DNA of 64,000 nt from Crossiella sp. CA-258035 (GCF_030064675.1 NZ_CP116413.1:3132001-3196000), one strand, 5' to 3'; numbered from the stretch's first letter, positions 1 to 10,693 are shown. The notes: generated from the sequence alone by a model not told the origin. A program made the numbers and translations.

Positions 1-359
1 TGGCCCGTGGCGGCGGCCGCACCTCCTACCGCGGCCTGGTCAGGGTCAACAAGGGCGCGCACCACTCCGCCTCCACGGTGAAGTGCGACGCGCTGCTGGT
101 CGACCAGATCAGCCGCTCGGACACCTACCCCTACGTCGACGTCCGCGAGGACGACGTGTCCATGGGGCACGAGGCCACGGTGTCCAAGGTCAGCGAGGAC
201 CAGCTGTTCTACCTGATGTCCCGCGGCCTGACCGAGGACGAGGCCATGGCGATGGTGGTGCGCGGGTTCGTCGAGCCCATCGCGCGCGAGCTGCCCATGG
301 AGTACGCCCTTGAGCTCAACCGCCTGATCGAGCTGCAGATGGAAGGGGCAGTCGGCTGA
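1..359 (+). CDS. sufB: SufB, Fe-S cluster scaffold subunit (C-terminal part; gene enters from the left)
   Basis: Only the last 118 codons are present (reading starts at base 3). SufB is the scaffold subunit of the SufBCD complex on which new Fe-S clusters are built in the cytosol. The segment has the KCDALL motif that aligns with the conserved Cys of E. coli SufB (Cys405), the GHEA motif (His433/Glu434) and the EDQLFYL...RGL signature that SufB and SufD share near their ends. The stop TGA (357-359) overlaps the ATG of sufD by one base, so the two are translationally coupled. The N-terminal two thirds lie outside the window. Confidence 0.97.
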   Translation, partial: ARGGGRTSYRGLVRVNKGAHHSASTVKCDALLVDQISRSDTYPYVDVREDDVSMGHEATVSKVSEDQLFYLMSRGLTEDEAMAMVVRGFVEPIARELPMEYALELNRLIELQMEGAVG

Positions 360-1534
360 TGACTGCGATTGTTGAAGGGGTGACGCCGCACTCGCACGGG
401 GCGGGTGCGGTGGTCCCTGACGCCTCCCGCGCGGAGTGGTTCTCCTCGTTCGACGTCAACGCGTTCGAGGTGCCCACCGGCCGTGAGGAGCTGTGGCGGT
501 TCACCCCGCTCAAGCGCCTGCGCAACCTGCACGACGGCTCGGCCCCGGCCAACGGGACCACCACGGTCGAGGTCAGCGCCGCGCCCGAGGTGAACGTGGA
601 GACCATCGAGCGCGGGGACACCCGCCTCGGCGTGGCCGGCGTGCCCGCCGACCGGGTCGCGGCCCAGGCCTGGTGCTCCTACCCGTCGGCGACCCTGGTG
701 ACCTTCCCGAAGGACACCAAGGCCACCACGGCCACCATCGTCACGGTGACCGGCGCGGGTGCGGACAAGACCGCCTACGGGCACATCCAGCTGCGCGCCG
801 AGGCCTTCGCCGAGGGCATCGTGGTGCTGGACTACCGCGGCTCCGGCGCCTACGCGGAGAACGTGGAGATCGTCGTCGGTGACGGCGCCAAGCTGACCGT
901 GGTCTCGGTGCAGGACTGGGCCGACGACGCGGTGCACGTGGCCAGCCATCACGCCAAGCTCGGCCGCGACGCGGTGCTCCGGCACACCGCCGTGACCCTG
1001 GGCGGCGACCTGGTCCGGCTGTCCCCGACGGTGACCTACGACGGTCCCGGCGGCGACGCGGAGATGCTCGGCGTCTACTTCGCCGACGCCGGCCAGCACC
1101 TGGAGCACCGGCTCTTCGTCGACCACTCGGCCTCGCACTGCCGGTCCAACGTGGTCTACAAGGGCGCGCTGCAGGGCGAGGGCGCGCACACGGTGTGGAT
1201 CGGCGACGTGCTGATCCGGGCGAGCGCGGAGGCGACCAACACCTACGAGCTCAACCGCAACCTGCTGCTGACCGACGGGGCGCGCGCCGACTCGGTGCCG
1301 AACCTGGAGATCGAGACCGGCGAGATCGAGGGCGCGGGCCACGCGTCGGCGACCGGCCGCTTCGACGACGAGCAGCTGTTCTACCTGCAGGCGCGGGGCA
1401 TCCCGGTCGAGCAGGCGCGACGGCTGGTGGTGCGCGGGTTCTTCAGCGAGATCCTCGCCAAGATCACCGTGCCCGAGGTCCGCGAGCGCCTTGAGGCCGC
1501 CATCGAGGCAGAGCTCGAGGCGGTCGGCGCATGA
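359..1534 (+). CDS. sufD: SufD, Fe-S cluster assembly protein
   Basis: 391 residues, usual SufD length. It pairs with SufB on the SufC ATPase dimer and is needed for iron acquisition during cluster assembly. The C-terminal half is a beta-helix-like SufBD domain ending in the DEQLFYLQARGI signature that matches the one in the preceding SufB. The region around GAGHASATG keeps the conserved His; the Cys found beside it in E. coli SufD is not present. The start ATG overlaps the sufB stop; the end overlaps the start of the Rieske gene (ATGA at 1531-1534). Confidence 0.96.
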   Translation: MTAIVEGVTPHSHGAGAVVPDASRAEWFSSFDVNAFEVPTGREELWRFTPLKRLRNLHDGSAPANGTTTVEVSAAPEVNVETIERGDTRLGVAGVPADRVAAQAWCSYPSATLVTFPKDTKATTATIVTVTGAGADKTAYGHIQLRAEAFAEGIVVLDYRGSGAYAENVEIVVGDGAKLTVVSVQDWADDAVHVASHHAKLGRDAVLRHTAVTLGGDLVRLSPTVTYDGPGGDAEMLGVYFADAGQHLEHRLFVDHSASHCRSNVVYKGALQGEGAHTVWIGDVLIRASAEATNTYELNRNLLLTDGARADSVPNLEIETGEIEGAGHASATGRFDDEQLFYLQARGIPVEQARRLVVRGFFSEILAKITVPEVRERLEAAIEAELEAVGA

Positions 1535-1857
1535 CCGAGTTCAGGGTGTGCCCGCTGGCCGAACTGGCCGACGGCAAACCGTACGGCACCGAGGTGGACG
1601 GCACGCCGGTCGTGCTGGTCCGCCTCGGCGAGCAGGTGCACGCGCTGCACGACGTCTGCTCGCACGCCGAGGTCACCCTGAGCGACGGTGGCGAGGTCAG
1701 TGACGGCGCCATCGAGTGCTGGCTGCACGGTGCGGGTTTCGACCTGTGCACCGGCGAGCCGCTGACCCCGCCGGCCAGCGACCCGATCGACGTGTACGCG
1801 GTGAGCGTGCGCGAGGGCGAGGTCTACGTGGACCCGGCCACCCCCACGAACCGCTGA
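1531..1857 (+). CDS. Rieske [2Fe-2S] ferredoxin of the suf operon
   Basis: 108 residues forming a single Rieske domain. The cluster ligands are visible as Cys43-x-His45 and Cys63-x-x-His66, so one [2Fe-2S] cluster with two Cys and two His ligands is expected. Such proteins are often annotated as dioxygenase ferredoxin subunits, but the placement between sufD and sufC with a 4-base overlap (ATGA) suggests a role as electron donor or cluster-handling protein in Fe-S assembly. That role is inferred from position only. Confidence 0.93.
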   Translation: MTEFRVCPLAELADGKPYGTEVDGTPVVLVRLGEQVHALHDVCSHAEVTLSDGGEVSDGAIECWLHGAGFDLCTGEPLTPPASDPIDVYAVSVREGEVYVDPATPTNR

Positions 1858-1885
1858 CTGCTTCCACCAGGAGAAACGAAAGACC

Positions 1886-2656
1886 ATGGCTACTCTGGAG
1901 ATCAAGGACCTGCACGCAGAGGTCGTCACCAATGAGGGGAACAAGGAGATCCTCAAGGGTGTCAACCTCACGGTGAAGGCCGGCGAGACCCACGCGATCA
2001 TGGGGCCCAACGGCTCCGGCAAGTCCACCCTGGCCTACGCCATCGCCGGGCACCCCAAGTACGAGATCACCAGCGGCTCGGTGCTGCTCGACGGTGAGGA
2101 CGTGCTGGAGCTCAGCGTGGACGAGCGCGCCCGCGCCGGCCTGTTCCTCGCCATGCAGTACCCGGTCGAGGTGCCCGGCGTGTCCATGTCCAACTTCCTG
2201 CGCACCGCGGCCACCGCGGTCCGTGGCGAGGCCCCCGCGGTCCGCCACTGGGTCAAGGAGGTCAAGGCGGCGATGACCGACCTGGACATCGACCCGACCT
2301 TCGCCGAGCGCTCGGTGAACGAGGGCTTCTCCGGCGGTGAGAAGAAGCGCCACGAGATCCTGCAGCTGGCGCTGCTCAAGCCGAAGATCGCGGTGCTGGA
2401 CGAGACCGACTCCGGCCTGGACGTCGACGCGCTGCGCGTGGTCTCCGAGGGCGTGAACCGGTTCAAGGCCGACGGCGAGGTGGGCGTGCTGCTGATCACC
2501 CACTACACCCGGATCCTCAAGCACATCAGCCCCGACTTCGTGCACGTCTTCGCCGGCGGCCGCATCGTCGAGTCCGGTGGCGCGGAGCTGGCCGAGCGCC
2601 TGGAGAACGAGGGCTACGTCCGCTACGCGGGCAAGCCGGAGCCCGCCGCCCTCTGA
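1886..2656 (+). CDS. sufC: SufC, ABC-type ATPase of the SufBCD complex
   Basis: 256 residues. Walker [10 protein letters not shown] (about residues 34-42), signature SGGEKKR in place of the usual LSGGQ, and a Walker B region running into [12 protein letters not shown], a hallmark that separates SufC from transporter ATPases. It drives conformational change in SufBD during cluster assembly in the cytosol. A good ribosome-binding site (AGGAGAAA) precedes the ATG. Confidence 0.97.
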   Translation: MATLEIKDLHAEVVTNEGNKEILKGVNLTVKAGETHAIMGPNGSGKSTLAYAIAGHPKYEITSGSVLLDGEDVLELSVDERARAGLFLAMQYPVEVPGVSMSNFLRTAATAVRGEAPAVRHWVKEVKAAMTDLDIDPTFAERSVNEGFSGGEKKRHEILQLALLKPKIAVLDETDSGLDVDALRVVSEGVNRFKADGEVGVLLITHYTRILKHISPDFVHVFAGGRIVESGGAELAERLENEGYVRYAGKPEPAAL

Positions 2657-2694
2657 GGGAATTTCCCTTGATCGGCAACGGTTTCCCGTACTGA

Positions 2695-4016
<1,322 letters not shown>

Positions 4017-4017
<1 letters not shown>

Positions 4018-4481
4018 TGCAGCTGCAGCAGATGTACCAGGAGATCATCCTGGACCACTACAAGAACCCGCACCTGCGCGGCCTGCGCGAGCCGTTCCAG
4101 GCCGAGGTGCACCACGTGAACCCGACCTGCGGCGACGAGGTCACCCTGCGCGTGCAGCTCGAAGGCGAGGGCCGCGAGGCCAAGATCGTCGACGTCTCCT
4201 ACGACGCGCAGGGCTGCTCGATCAGCCAGGCCGCCACCTCGGTGCTGACCGACCTGGTGGTGGGCACCACCGTGGAGTCGGCGCTGACCAAGCACGAGGC
4301 CTTCCGCGAGCTGATGCAGGGCCGTGGCAAGGTGGAACCGGATGAGGACGTGCTGGAGGATGGCATCGCCTTCGCCGGGGTAGCCAAGTACCCGGCGCGC
4401 GTGAAGTGCGCGCTGCTGGGCTGGATGGCATTCAAGGACGCGGTGGCGCAGGTCGTCGGGGAAGGAGCCGGTGCACGATGA
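4017..4481 (+). CDS. sufU: SufU, zinc-dependent sulfur acceptor
   Basis: 154 residues of the IscU/SufU fold. Three conserved Cys are visible (NPTCGDE, AQGCSIS, VKCALLGW), the set used by Gram-positive SufU to bind zinc and accept the persulfide from SufS. The insertion between the second and third Cys that separates SufU from IscU is present. The adjacent sufS gene, overlapping by one base, is its expected partner. Confidence 0.95.
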
Positions 4482-4882
4482 GCGCCGAGGAGCAGAAGGT
4501 TCAGGAGCAGGAAGTGCAGCGAGGGGTGGCCGGGATGCCGGAGCCGCCAGCCGAGCAGAAGGCCGAGCTGCCCCTGATCGCTGACGTCGAGGAGGCCATG
4601 CGCGATGTGGTCGACCCCGAGCTGGGCATCAACGTGGTCGACCTGGGCCTGGTCTACGGGATCCACGTGGAAGAGGACAACGTCGCCATCATCGACATGA
4701 CGCTGACCTCGGCGGCCTGTCCGCTGACCGACGTCATCGAGGACCAGACCCGCGCGGTGCTCACCGGGCCGGGCCTGGTGGACGACGTGCGGATCAACTG
4801 GGTGTGGATGCCGCCGTGGGGTCCGGACAAGATCACTGACGACGGTCGCGAGCAGCTGCGCGCGCTCGGTTTCACCGTCTGA
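4478..4882 (+). CDS. sufT: DUF59 / MIP18-type metal-sulfur cluster protein (SufT-like)
   Basis: 134 residues from the ATG at 4478, which overlaps the sufU stop (ATGA) and has GAAGGAG about 10 bases upstream; longer readings from 4406 only extend into sufU in another frame. The first ~35 residues are Glu/Gln/Lys-rich and probably unstructured. The DUF59 domain follows, with the conserved DPELGINVVDLGL motif and the Cys of TSAACPLTD. Members of the family help mature Fe-S proteins. Last gene of the operon. Confidence 0.92.
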   Translation: MSAEEQKVQEQEVQRGVAGMPEPPAEQKAELPLIADVEEAMRDVVDPELGINVVDLGLVYGIHVEEDNVAIIDMTLTSAACPLTDVIEDQTRAVLTGPGLVDDVRINWVWMPPWGPDKITDDGREQLRALGFTV

Positions 4883-4893
4883 GAGTCGTTTGT

Positions 4894-4940
4894 CGCCACC
4901 GCCCGGCACGGATCACCGTGCCGGGCGGTGGCGCGTTTTC
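4894..4940 (+). terminator. Rho-independent terminator of the suf operon
   Basis: Two perfectly complementary 18-base arms (4894-4911 and 4916-4933) enclose a 4-base ATCA loop and are followed by CGTTTTC. It starts 12 bases after the last suf gene and ends 15 bases before the next start codon. Confidence 0.92.
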
Positions 4941-4954
4941 TGGAGAGGACAGGG

Positions 4955-6112
4955 ATGACCGGAGTTGTCTGGCGGCGCTTGCTGGGGGTTGTGCTGGCGC
5001 CGGTGCTGCTGACCGGGTTGCTGGCGCAGCCGGCGACGGCCGCGGCAGGCATGGTGGCCAAGATCGTGCAGGAGCCGGGTGAGTACGAGGCACGGTTCCC
5101 GGATCTGCTGAAACTGCCGGACAACAAGCTGCTGGCGGTGTGGCACCGGGCCACAGCGCACGAGGAGGTTTGGGGCACCATCCAGATGTCGGTCGGCACC
5201 GCCGACGGCCGGAGCTGGAGCAAGCCGTCCCGCGCGCTGGCGCCGGGCACCCTGTCCACGGAGGACACCCGCGACCCCAAGCTGGCGCTGATGCCGGACG
5301 GCCGGGTGATGCTGACCTTCTTCCTGGCGCACCGCGGCCAGGTCTACTACTCGATGTGGACACCCGGCGAGACCTACTTCAGCACCCCGAAGCTGATCGA
5401 GGTGCCCGGCGTCGAGGTCGGGCTGCTCAACCACGGCAGCCCGCTCGTGCTGGCCAACCGCGGAGCGCAGGTCAACCAGGTGCTGCTGCCGGTCTACACC
5501 GTCAGCGAGTCCTCGGCCGGGCACAAGGCCGGCGCGCACTTCATCCGGGCCACCTACCGGCCGGGGGCCAACCCCGCGTTGCAGGTGGCCTCGATGCACC
5601 AGATGATCGCCAACGGCAACCCGGCGGGCCGGTGGTACGGCGAGCCGAGCTTCGTGCAGTACGGCGACCAGGTGGTCGCGGTGGTGCGGGCCGAGCAGGA
5701 AAGGCCGGGTGTCGAGCCCAGGGACCCCTCCCCGGCGATCGTGGTGCGCTGGAACCCCTACACCGCCACCCCGCAGTACACCTACCAGAGCTTCAGCGAC
5801 GTGCTCGCCAGCTCACACCACCTGCTCAAGACCGCCAGCGGCAAGCTGCTGTTCACCTACGGCGACCGCTCCCGCACCGGGCGGCCCACCGTGGGCATGA
5901 TGATCAGCAACCCCACCGCGAACTGGACCAAGGGCAAGGTGGTGCCGATCTACAACTCCGGCGCGTACGACCAGGCCAACCCGTCCAGCGTGGAGATCGC
6001 CAACGGGACCTTCCTGACGCTGGGCTACAACGCCAAGCCGAAGACCAGCGGCGGGGACCCCACCTACGGCGGCACGCTCTGGGTCGTGCAGAGCCACGCC
6101 ACCGACTACTAG
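4955..6112 (+). CDS. Secreted sialidase-like (six-bladed beta-propeller) protein
   Basis: 385 residues from the ATG at 4955; GGAGAGG (4942-4948) supports this start over the in-frame GTG at 4928, which lies inside the terminator. A Sec signal peptide (Arg-Arg, hydrophobic core, AQPATAAA) covers about the first 28 residues. The mature protein resembles exo-alpha-sialidase/BNR-repeat proteins, with an early RFPDLLKLPDNKLLAVWHR stretch and an Asp-box-like GTADGRSWSKP. It may remove sialic acid or bind glycans outside the cell; catalytic Arg triad and Tyr/Glu were not confirmed. Its stop codon overlaps that of the convergent EF-hand gene. Confidence 0.8.
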   Translation: MTGVVWRRLLGVVLAPVLLTGLLAQPATAAAGMVAKIVQEPGEYEARFPDLLKLPDNKLLAVWHRATAHEEVWGTIQMSVGTADGRSWSKPSRALAPGTLSTEDTRDPKLALMPDGRVMLTFFLAHRGQVYYSMWTPGETYFSTPKLIEVPGVEVGLLNHGSPLVLANRGAQVNQVLLPVYTVSESSAGHKAGAHFIRATYRPGANPALQVASMHQMIANGNPAGRWYGEPSFVQYGDQVVAVVRAEQERPGVEPRDPSPAIVVRWNPYTATPQYTYQSFSDVLASSHHLLKTASGKLLFTYGDRSRTGRPTVGMMISNPTANWTKGKVVPIYNSGAYDQANPSSVEIANGTFLTLGYNAKPKTSGGDPTYGGTLWVVQSHATDY

Positions 6113-6630
6113 ACCGGGCCGAAGACCAGGGTGCCGGGGGCGTTCGCGTCGTCCCCGGCCCAGAACTCCAGCCACAGCTCGCTGAACTCGGCGCGGGAGA
6201 GGCAGCCGTCGCCGTCGGTGTCCAGGGCGGGGAAGACCGGGCCGGTGTCGGTGGGGCGGCCGTTCCAGGCCTCGATCAGCTGGCGGTACTCGGCGGCGGA
6301 GATCAGGCCGTCCCGGTCCTCGTCCACCGCCTCGAACATGGCCTCCGCGGTCGCGGTGACCGCCTCGGGCATGGCGGGCAGCTGGTCGACCACCAGCAGC
6401 ACCTCCTCCAGGGTGACCTTGTTGTCCCGGTTCTCATCGGAGGCGGCCAGCAGGGTGGACCACCAGCCGAGCATGATCTGCGCCAGGCGCTGGTGGTCAC
6501 CGGGGCCGCGCAGCCGGCTCCAGCGGGTGGCCAGGGCCTGGAAGTCGCGCTCCTCCAGGAAACCGTCGCCGTCGGCGTCCATTGCCGCGAAAACGCCGTT
6601 GATCTTGCGTCGTTGCAGGTCAGAGGCCAT
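6109..6630 (-). CDS. EF-hand calcium-binding protein (four EF loops)
   Basis: 173 residues with four EF-hand loops at about residues 18-29, 65-76, 103-114 and 137-148. Loops 1 and 4 (DADGDG, DTDGDG) are near-canonical; loop 1 ends in Asp where Glu is usual. Spacing as two pairs resembles calerythrin/sarcoplasmic-type proteins of actinomycetes, which buffer or sense calcium in the cytosol. No signal peptide. A Ca2+/H+ antiporter gene lies about 2.2 kb away, which may be coincidence. Confidence 0.93.
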   Translation of the reverse strand: MASDLQRRKINGVFAAMDADGDGFLEERDFQALATRWSRLRGPGDHQRLAQIMLGWWSTLLAASDENRDNKVTLEEVLLVVDQLPAMPEAVTATAEAMFEAVDEDRDGLISAAEYRQLIEAWNGRPTDTGPVFPALDTDGDGCLSRAEFSELWLEFWAGDDANAPGTLVFGPV

Positions 6631-6664
6631 GCGACGACGGTAACGCGGGGACCGGCCGGTGGTG

Positions 6665-7432
6665 TTAGGCCAGCCGGGTGGTCAGGAAGTCGGTCAGGGC
6701 GGCGTTGAACTCGGCGGGGCGTTCCAGGTTGGGCAGGTGGCCCGCGCCCTCGATGACGGCCAGGGTGGCGCCGGGGATGCCCTGCGCGATGGTGCGGGCG
6801 TCGCGGACCGGGGTGAACTCATCCGCGCTGCCGACCACCACCAGGGCGGGCACGGTGATCGTGGGCAGCAGCGGTCGGTAGTCCGGGCGTTCGGCGCGGC
6901 CGCGCAGGGCCGCCGCCGCGCCCTCGGGCGGGGCGGCGCGCATCATCCGCAGCACGTGCGCGGCGACCTCGGGCGGGGCCTGCGGGGCGATCATCTTGGA
7001 CAGCACCTCCTCGGCGTAGCCGCCCATGCCCTCGCGCAGCAACCGGTCGGCCTGGGCGTTGCGGCTGGCCTTGCCCTCGGCGGTCTCGGCCTCGGCGAAG
7101 GTGTCGGCCAGCAGCAGAGCGCGCACCCGGTGCGGGAACAGCCGGTAGCACTCCAGCACGATCTGCCCGCCCATGGACAGGCCGCCCAGCGCGAACTCCT
7201 CGATGCCGAGGCCGTCCATCAGCTCGGCCAGGTCGGCGGCGAAGACCGCCAGGCCGGTGACACCGGGGACCACCGGGCTGGCTCCGTACCCGCGCAGGTC
7301 AGGGGTGATCACCCGGTAGCCGAGGGCGGTGAGGCAGGTGACCTGCGGCTGCCACATCGAGCGGTCGAAGGGGTGGCCGTGCACCAGCAGGACCGGCTCG
7401 CCGGAGCCCTGGTCGTTGAAGCTCAGTTCCAT
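6665..7432 (-). CDS. Alpha/beta hydrolase
   Basis: 255 residues from the ATG at 7432; a longer reading to 7477 would enter the divergent promoter. Visible features are the oxyanion motif HGHPFD, the nucleophile elbow GLSMGG (Ser), the acid in SADEFTP and the His of GAGHLPNLERP. This is a complete Ser-Asp-His serine hydrolase; the substrate is unknown. It is divergent from a MocR-type regulator whose start is only 58 bases away, so that regulator probably controls it. Confidence 0.88.
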   Translation of the reverse strand: MELSFNDQGSGEPVLLVHGHPFDRSMWQPQVTCLTALGYRVITPDLRGYGASPVVPGVTGLAVFAADLAELMDGLGIEEFALGGLSMGGQIVLECYRLFPHRVRALLLADTFAEAETAEGKASRNAQADRLLREGMGGYAEEVLSKMIAPQAPPEVAAHVLRMMRAAPPEGAAAALRGRAERPDYRPLLPTITVPALVVVGSADEFTPVRDARTIAQGIPGATLAVIEGAGHLPNLERPAEFNAALTDFLTTRLA

Positions 7433-7490
7433 GAGTGGGACGCTAGGCGGAGCACTAGGTCGGTGCAATGAAAACAATGTGCTCGGAGCA

Positions 7491-8813
7491 ATGATGCGGG
7501 ACTACCGGGTGATCGCGGACCGGATCGCGGCCGACATCGCCGGCGGGCGGCTGAAGCCGGGGGACCGGCTGCCGCCGCAGCGCCAGTTCGCCCGGCGGCG
7601 CGGGCTGGCCCCGTCCACCGCGGCCAGGGTGTACGGGGAGCTGGTGCGGCGCGGGCTGGTCACCGGCGAGGTCGGGCGGGGCACCTTCGTGCGCGCCGCC
7701 GGGCCAGGGGTGACGCCCGCGCTGGCCGAACCGGCCGCCGCGCCGGTGGACCTGGAGCTGAACTTCCCGGTCCTGCCGGGCCAGCCCGAGCGGCTGGCCG
7801 CCGCGCTGGCCGGACTGGCCCGGCCGGACGCGCTGGCCGATGCGCTGCGCCCGGTGGGTGTGACCGGCGATGCGGAGCTGCGCGAGGCGGCCGCGGCGGC
7901 GCTGAGCCGTGGCGGCTGGACACCCGATCCCGGGCAGATCCTGTTCCCCGGCAACGGAAGGCAGGGCCTGGCCGCGGCGATCTCCGCGCTGGTGCCCACC
8001 GGCGGGCGGCTCGGTGTGGAGGCGCTGACCTACCCGGTGGTCAAGGGCATCGCGGCCCGCCTGGGCGTCACCCTGGTGCCGCTGCCGATGGACGAGCACG
8101 GCGTGCTGCCCGCCGGGCTGGGCGAGGTCGCCGCGGTCTACCTGCAACCCACCCTGCACAACCCGCTGGGCGTGACCATGTCCGGCCCGCGCCGGGCCGA
8201 GGTGGCCGAAGCCTTGCGCCGCAAGGACATCCCGCTGATCGAGGACGGCATCTACGGTTTCCTGCGGCCGGAGTCGCCGCCGCTGGCCGCACTGGTGCCC
8301 GAGCGCGCCGTGCTGGTGGACAGCCTGTCCAAGCGGCTGGCCCCCGGGCTGACCCTGGGTTTCGCCGTGGCGCCAACGGGTGTGGCCGACCGGCTGGCCG
8401 CGGCGCTGCGCTCCGGGGCCTGGGCCGGGTCCGCCTTCGCCATGGCCGCGGCCCGGCGCTGGCTCGGCGACGGCACGGCCGCAGGGATCGAGGCGGCCAA
8501 GCGCGCTGACGCCGCGGACCGGCAACGCCTTGCCGCGCAACACCTTTCCGGGTTCGACCTGAGCGCGGACCCCGGCGCCTACCACCTGTGGTGGCGACTG
8601 CCCGCGCCGTGGCGGGCGGAGACCTTCGTCGCGGCCGCGGCCCGCAGGGGTATCGCGATCACCCCGGCCGCGGCCTTCGCGGTGGTGCCGGGGCACGCGC
8701 CGAACGCGGTGCGGCTGGCGCTGTCCGCGCCGCCGCCCGGCGCACTGGCCGCGGCCCTGGATGTGTTGGCCGAGCTGGGCCGCGGTGTGCCGGAGGACAC
8801 CACAGTGGACTGA
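7491..8813 (+). CDS. MocR-type (GntR-HTH plus aminotransferase fold) transcriptional regulator
   Basis: About 440 residues (start ATG at 7491 or 7494). An N-terminal GntR winged helix (residues 1-70: GDRLPPQRQFARRRGLAPST) is followed by a class I aminotransferase-like domain with the PLP lysine in VDSLSKRLAPG. Such regulators sense PLP or an amino compound. The short interval to the divergent hydrolase holds repeats of GCAATG/CAATG (7466-7494) that could be its operator. The target is inferred from divergence only. Confidence 0.9.
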   Translation: MMRDYRVIADRIAADIAGGRLKPGDRLPPQRQFARRRGLAPSTAARVYGELVRRGLVTGEVGRGTFVRAAGPGVTPALAEPAAAPVDLELNFPVLPGQPERLAAALAGLARPDALADALRPVGVTGDAELREAAAAALSRGGWTPDPGQILFPGNGRQGLAAAISALVPTGGRLGVEALTYPVVKGIAARLGVTLVPLPMDEHGVLPAGLGEVAAVYLQPTLHNPLGVTMSGPRRAEVAEALRRKDIPLIEDGIYGFLRPESPPLAALVPERAVLVDSLSKRLAPGLTLGFAVAPTGVADRLAAALRSGAWAGSAFAMAAARRWLGDGTAAGIEAAKRADAADRQRLAAQHLSGFDLSADPGAYHLWWRLPAPWRAETFVAAAARRGIAITPAAAFAVVPGHAPNAVRLALSAPPPGALAAALDVLAELGRGVPEDTTVD

Positions 8814-8866
8814 TCAACGGCCGGTTGGGCCGCGCGGGAACGGAATCCGGACATTAGGGTCGGGGT

Positions 8867-9973
8867 GTGAACCCGCCGACCGACACCGCTCCCGACACCT
8901 CGGCCGCGTTGCCCAGGTGGAGTCTGCTCGTCCCGCCGCTGGCGCTGGTGCTGCTGGTGGTCTCCTGGGGCCGTGACCTCAACCCGGTGCTGCTCATACT
9001 CGTCTGCGCCGCCCTCGGCGGGGCGGTGGTGGCCGCGGTGCACCACGCCGAGGTGGTCGCGCACCGGGTCGGCGAACCCTTCGGCACGCTGATCCTGGCC
9101 GTCGCGGTGACCGTGATCGAGGTCGCGCTGATCGTCACCCTGATGTCCTCCGGCGGCCCGGACAGCTCGACCCTGGCCAGGGACACCGTGTTCGCCGCGA
9201 TCATGATCACCTGCAACGGGATCGTCGGGCTGGCGCTGCTGGCCGGTGCGCTGCGGCACCGGGTGCAGGAGTTCCGCGCGCACGCCTCCGGTGGCGCGCT
9301 CGCGGTCACCCTGGCGCTGGTCACGCTGAGCCTGGTGCTGCCTGCCTTCACCACCAGCTCCGCCGGGCCGACCTTCACCGGCCCGCAGCTGGCCTTCGCC
9401 GGGGTCGCCTCGCTGACCATGTACGGCGTGTTCGTCTTCGTGCAGACCAAGCGGCACCGCGACTACTTCCTGCCCAAGACCGACAGCACCCCCGACGAGC
9501 ACGCCCCCGCGCCGAGCGCGCGCACCGCGTGGGTGAGCCTCGGGCTGCTGGCGGTGTGCCTGGTCAGCGTGGTCGGCCTGGCCAAGGCGGTGTCCCCGGC
9601 ACTGGAGGCCGCGGTGGACGGCCTCGGCGCGCCGCGCACCGTGGTGGGCCTGCTGATCGCACTGCTGGTGCTGCTGCCGGAGACGGTGGCCGCGGTCCGC
9701 GCCGCGCTGCGCGACCGGCTCCAGGTCAGCCTCAACCTGGCGCTGGGCTCGGCGCTGGCCAGCATCGGCCTGACCATTCCGGCCATCGCGTTGGCCTCGA
9801 TCTGGCTGACCGGGCCGCTGGTGCTGGGCCTGGGCGCCAAGGAGATGGTGCTGCTCGCGCTCACCGGCGCGGTGGGCACGCTGACCCTGGTCTCCGGGCG
9901 GGCCACCGTGCTGCAGGGCGCGGTGCACCTGATGGTGTTCAGCGCCTTCCTGTTCCTGGCGGTCACTCCTTGA
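8867..9973 (+). CDS. chaA: Calcium/proton (ChaA-type) cation antiporter
   Basis: 368 residues, about 11 membrane helices, in the CaCA superfamily. Both alpha-repeat signatures are present: GEPFGTLILAVAVTVIEVAL in the first half and LPETVAAVRAAL...GSALASIGLTIP in the second. It would export Ca2+ (possibly Na+/K+) in exchange for protons at the cytoplasmic membrane. GTG start; a TAGGGT -10 element (8855-8860) ends 6 bases upstream, so the mRNA is probably leaderless. Confidence 0.92.
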   Translation: MNPPTDTAPDTSAALPRWSLLVPPLALVLLVVSWGRDLNPVLLILVCAALGGAVVAAVHHAEVVAHRVGEPFGTLILAVAVTVIEVALIVTLMSSGGPDSSTLARDTVFAAIMITCNGIVGLALLAGALRHRVQEFRAHASGGALAVTLALVTLSLVLPAFTTSSAGPTFTGPQLAFAGVASLTMYGVFVFVQTKRHRDYFLPKTDSTPDEHAPAPSARTAWVSLGLLAVCLVSVVGLAKAVSPALEAAVDGLGAPRTVVGLLIALLVLLPETVAAVRAALRDRLQVSLNLALGSALASIGLTIPAIALASIWLTGPLVLGLGAKEMVLLALTGAVGTLTLVSGRATVLQGAVHLMVFSAFLFLAVTP

Positions 9974-10109
9974 CCGCGTGCGCGATGCGCGTCAGCAACC
10001 GGTCGATCTCGCGGCGCCGCCGGGCCGCCCGGCGGCGCAGCTCCTCGCCCGCCGCGGCCTGCCTGCGCTCGATCTCCTGCTCCGGCAGGGTGAGCTCCTC
10101 AGCCTGCAT
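9963..10109 (-). CDS. Small, highly charged 48-residue protein downstream of hsp20
   Basis: A short reading frame of 48 codons. It has an excellent ribosome-binding site (AAGGAGG, 10117-10123) 7 bases before the ATG and strong G/C bias at third positions. The product is alternating acidic/basic with a run of Arg (RRRAARRRREIDRL) and reads as one long amphipathic or coiled-coil helix. Its 3' end overlaps the end of the antiporter gene by 11 bases. It lies 95 bases downstream of hsp20 on the same strand and may be co-transcribed. Function unknown. Confidence 0.65.
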   Translation of the reverse strand: MQAEELTLPEQEIERRQAAAGEELRRRAARRRREIDRLLTRIAHAVKE

Positions 10110-10204
10110 CGGCACACCTCCTTGAAGAATGCCCAAAGCGGGCGATGGCCCCGGCTGGACGCGCGCAGGACCACCGCCCGGTGTCGGTTCGTCAGTGCGC
10201 GGGG

Positions 10205-10648
10205 TCAGGCCTTGATCTGCTTGCGGTCGCCCTGCGCGCCGCCGATGGCGATCTTGCGCGGCTTGGCCTGTTCGGCGACCGGGATCCGCAGGGTGAGCAC
10301 GCCTGCCTCGTAGTCGGCCTTGATCTGCTCGGTGTCCAGGGTGTCGCCGAGGAACAGCTGGCGGGAGAACACGCCCAGCGGCCGCTCCGCGACCTGCATC
10401 TCGACGTTGTCGCCGGTGACCACCGGACGGCGCTCGGCCTTGACGGTCAGCACGTTGCGCTCCACGTCCAGCTCGATCGCCTCCGGGGAGACGCCCGGCA
10501 GGTCGAAGGACACCACGAACTCATCGCCCACCCGGCAGGCGTCCATCGGCATCGCCGTCGGACGGGACCAGGTTCCAGACCCCTGACTGCCGAAGAACTG
10601 CTGGGCGAGCCGGTCGAACTCCCGGAACGGGTCGGTGCGCATCAACAT
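10205..10648 (-). CDS. Small heat-shock protein, Hsp20/alpha-crystallin family (Hsp18-like)
   Basis: 147 residues. An N-terminal arm ([17 protein letters not shown]) typical of actinobacterial Hsp18 leads into an alpha-crystallin domain (about residues 38-130) that closes with the GVLTLRIPV motif (G-x-L family signature). It is an ATP-independent holdase that keeps unfolding proteins soluble. AGGAGG lies 7 bases upstream of the ATG. The promoter overlaps a palindromic operator shared in design with the divergent regulator gene, so heat-controlled derepression is likely. Confidence 0.95.
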   Translation of the reverse strand: MLMRTDPFREFDRLAQQFFGSQGSGTWSRPTAMPMDACRVGDEFVVSFDLPGVSPEAIELDVERNVLTVKAERRPVVTGDNVEMQVAERPLGVFSRQLFLGDTLDTEQIKADYEAGVLTLRIPVAEQAKPRKIAIGGAQGDRKQIKA

Positions 10649-10693
10649 CGTTCCACCTCCTGTGATCCCCGTTTGGTGTCAACGCGCACCGTC

